From CAZVJA01 sp964626885 (lineage in GTDB: Bacteria; Planctomycetota; Planctomycetia; Planctomycetales; Planctomycetaceae), in assembly GCA_964626885.1 (NCBI GenBank), contig CAZVJA010000031.1:1-35265 (forward strand): 35,265 bases of DNA. Reading direction: 5' to 3'. Positions 34,779 through 35,265 of the stretch are shown here, one piece after another; position 1 is the first letter of the stretch; every line of letters begins with the position of its first letter. The position numbers were made by a program, and so were the translations under genes. The notes below the pieces were generated by a model. That model had not been told where the DNA came from and searched no databases. It was given only the letters and a program-made list of their open reading frames with translations.

Positions 34779-35265
34779 TCACGGGTTTGGGGTAACGGAC
34801 ATGGAAGATCGATGCCAGTCGCGCTCGTAACGCGCGTGGCCTCGGCCGGCGGCGATATCCGCCAGGGCTTCGTCGATGATCGCGATTGCCGTTTCCGCCT
34901 GCGACTCATCGATCACCAGCGGCGGAGACAACCTCACGCTGCTCTCTCCGCAACGCAGCAACAGCAGCCCTTTGTGGAAACAGGTCTGTACCAGCGCCTC
35001 GCATTCGGCGGGAGCGATTTCCTTTGTGGACCTATCGCGAACGAGTTCGATGGCGAGCATCAAACCCTTGCCGCGCACATCTCCGATGAGTTGATGCCGG
35101 TCTTGCAGCCGCTTCAATTCGCCCAAGAGAAAATCACCAATCCGCGCGGCGTGGTCGATCAGACCTTCTTCGAGCAACTGAATCGTCTCGAGTGCCGCGA
35201 CGCAGGCGACCGGGTTGCCGCCGAACGTGCTGGCGTGCGCGCCGGGAGGCCAGTCCATGACTTCG
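34779..35265 (-). CDS. Class-III PLP aminotransferase, 5' truncated by window edge
   Basis: Only the C-terminal 162 residues are in the window, and the frame is open at the edge. WPPGAHASTFGGNPVACVAALETIQLL is the fold-type-I class-III block that follows the PLP lysine (not in view); DVRGKGLMLAIELV and LLLLRCGESSVRLSPPLVI are the small-domain motifs. Resembles 4-aminobutyrate, ornithine and lysine-6-aminotransferases. With the adjoining ALDH7-type gene, lysine 6-aminotransferase or another omega-aminotransferase producing a semialdehyde is plausible (inference). The Cys in LLLRCGESSVR and the C-terminal HARYERDWHRS tail are unremarkable. Confidence 0.88.
   Translation of the reverse strand, partial: EVMDWPPGAHASTFGGNPVACVAALETIQLLEEGLIDHAARIGDFLLGELKRLQDRHQLIGDVRGKGLMLAIELVRDRSTKEIAPAECEALVQTCFHKGLLLLRCGESSVRLSPPLVIDESQAETAIAIIDEALADIAAGRGHARYERDWHRSSMSVTPNP

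Overview
The window reads as a chromosomal segment of a planctomycete-like bacterium. This is inferred from gene content, with no rRNA present to confirm it. The markers are a Cys/Tyr/Val-rich secreted wall-type protein, a Ser/Thr kinase carrying an extracytoplasmic beta-helix region, a secreted sialidase, a DUF3754 protein, several secreted helical-repeat proteins of no recognised family, GC-rich coding sequence, and many starts with a weak or absent Shine-Dalgarno. No tRNA, rRNA, CRISPR array or complete insertion sequence was seen.

Layout: 1-8.3 kb holds the end of a zinc metallopeptidase (+), a UMF1/Atg22-type MFS transporter (-), thiC (-), a PfkB/adenosine-kinase-like sugar kinase (+) and a membrane Ser/Thr kinase (-). 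Two dispersed-repeat-like hairpins lie between genes. 8.5-13.1 kb holds a small hypothetical gene (-), a metallophosphoesterase, pgi and a UPF0173 metal hydrolase (+, the last two probably co-transcribed), and a secreted helical-repeat gene broken by a one-base frameshift in a G5 run, ending in what may be an IS end. 13.2-19.3 kb is a flagellar block on the minus strand in the order flhA-flhF-flhG-small membrane protein-fliA, closed by a clear intrinsic terminator. 19.6-23.5 kb holds a creatininase-family amidohydrolase, a Cys-rich wall-type protein, a membrane glycosyltransferase and a Dabb protein. 23.6-26.9 kb holds two unrecognised proteins whose internal repeats can be read directly: one with a 24-residue repeat and one with four modules of about 115 residues around an invariant Trp. 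27.4-35.3 kb holds a DUF3754 membrane protein (+), then a minus-strand run of aminotransferase, ALDH7-type dehydrogenase, MazEF-like toxin-antitoxin pair, orphan PIN-domain protein, mnmE and sialidase.

How genes work together: FlhA (export gate), FlhF/FlhG (placement and number of flagella) and FliA (late flagellar sigma factor) form one functional group, and the 90-residue membrane protein between flhG and fliA is a candidate accessory factor. The aminotransferase and ALDH7 pair fits lysine-to-aminoadipate catabolism (inference). The stretch between mnmE and the ALDH gene looks acquired: it carries two toxin-type RNase genes and a second, diverged copy of the ALDH gene 3' end, so the MazEF module is bracketed by a direct repeat. 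The most novel material is the pair of repeat proteins at 23.6-26.9 kb and the ALDH-tail/MazEF arrangement.
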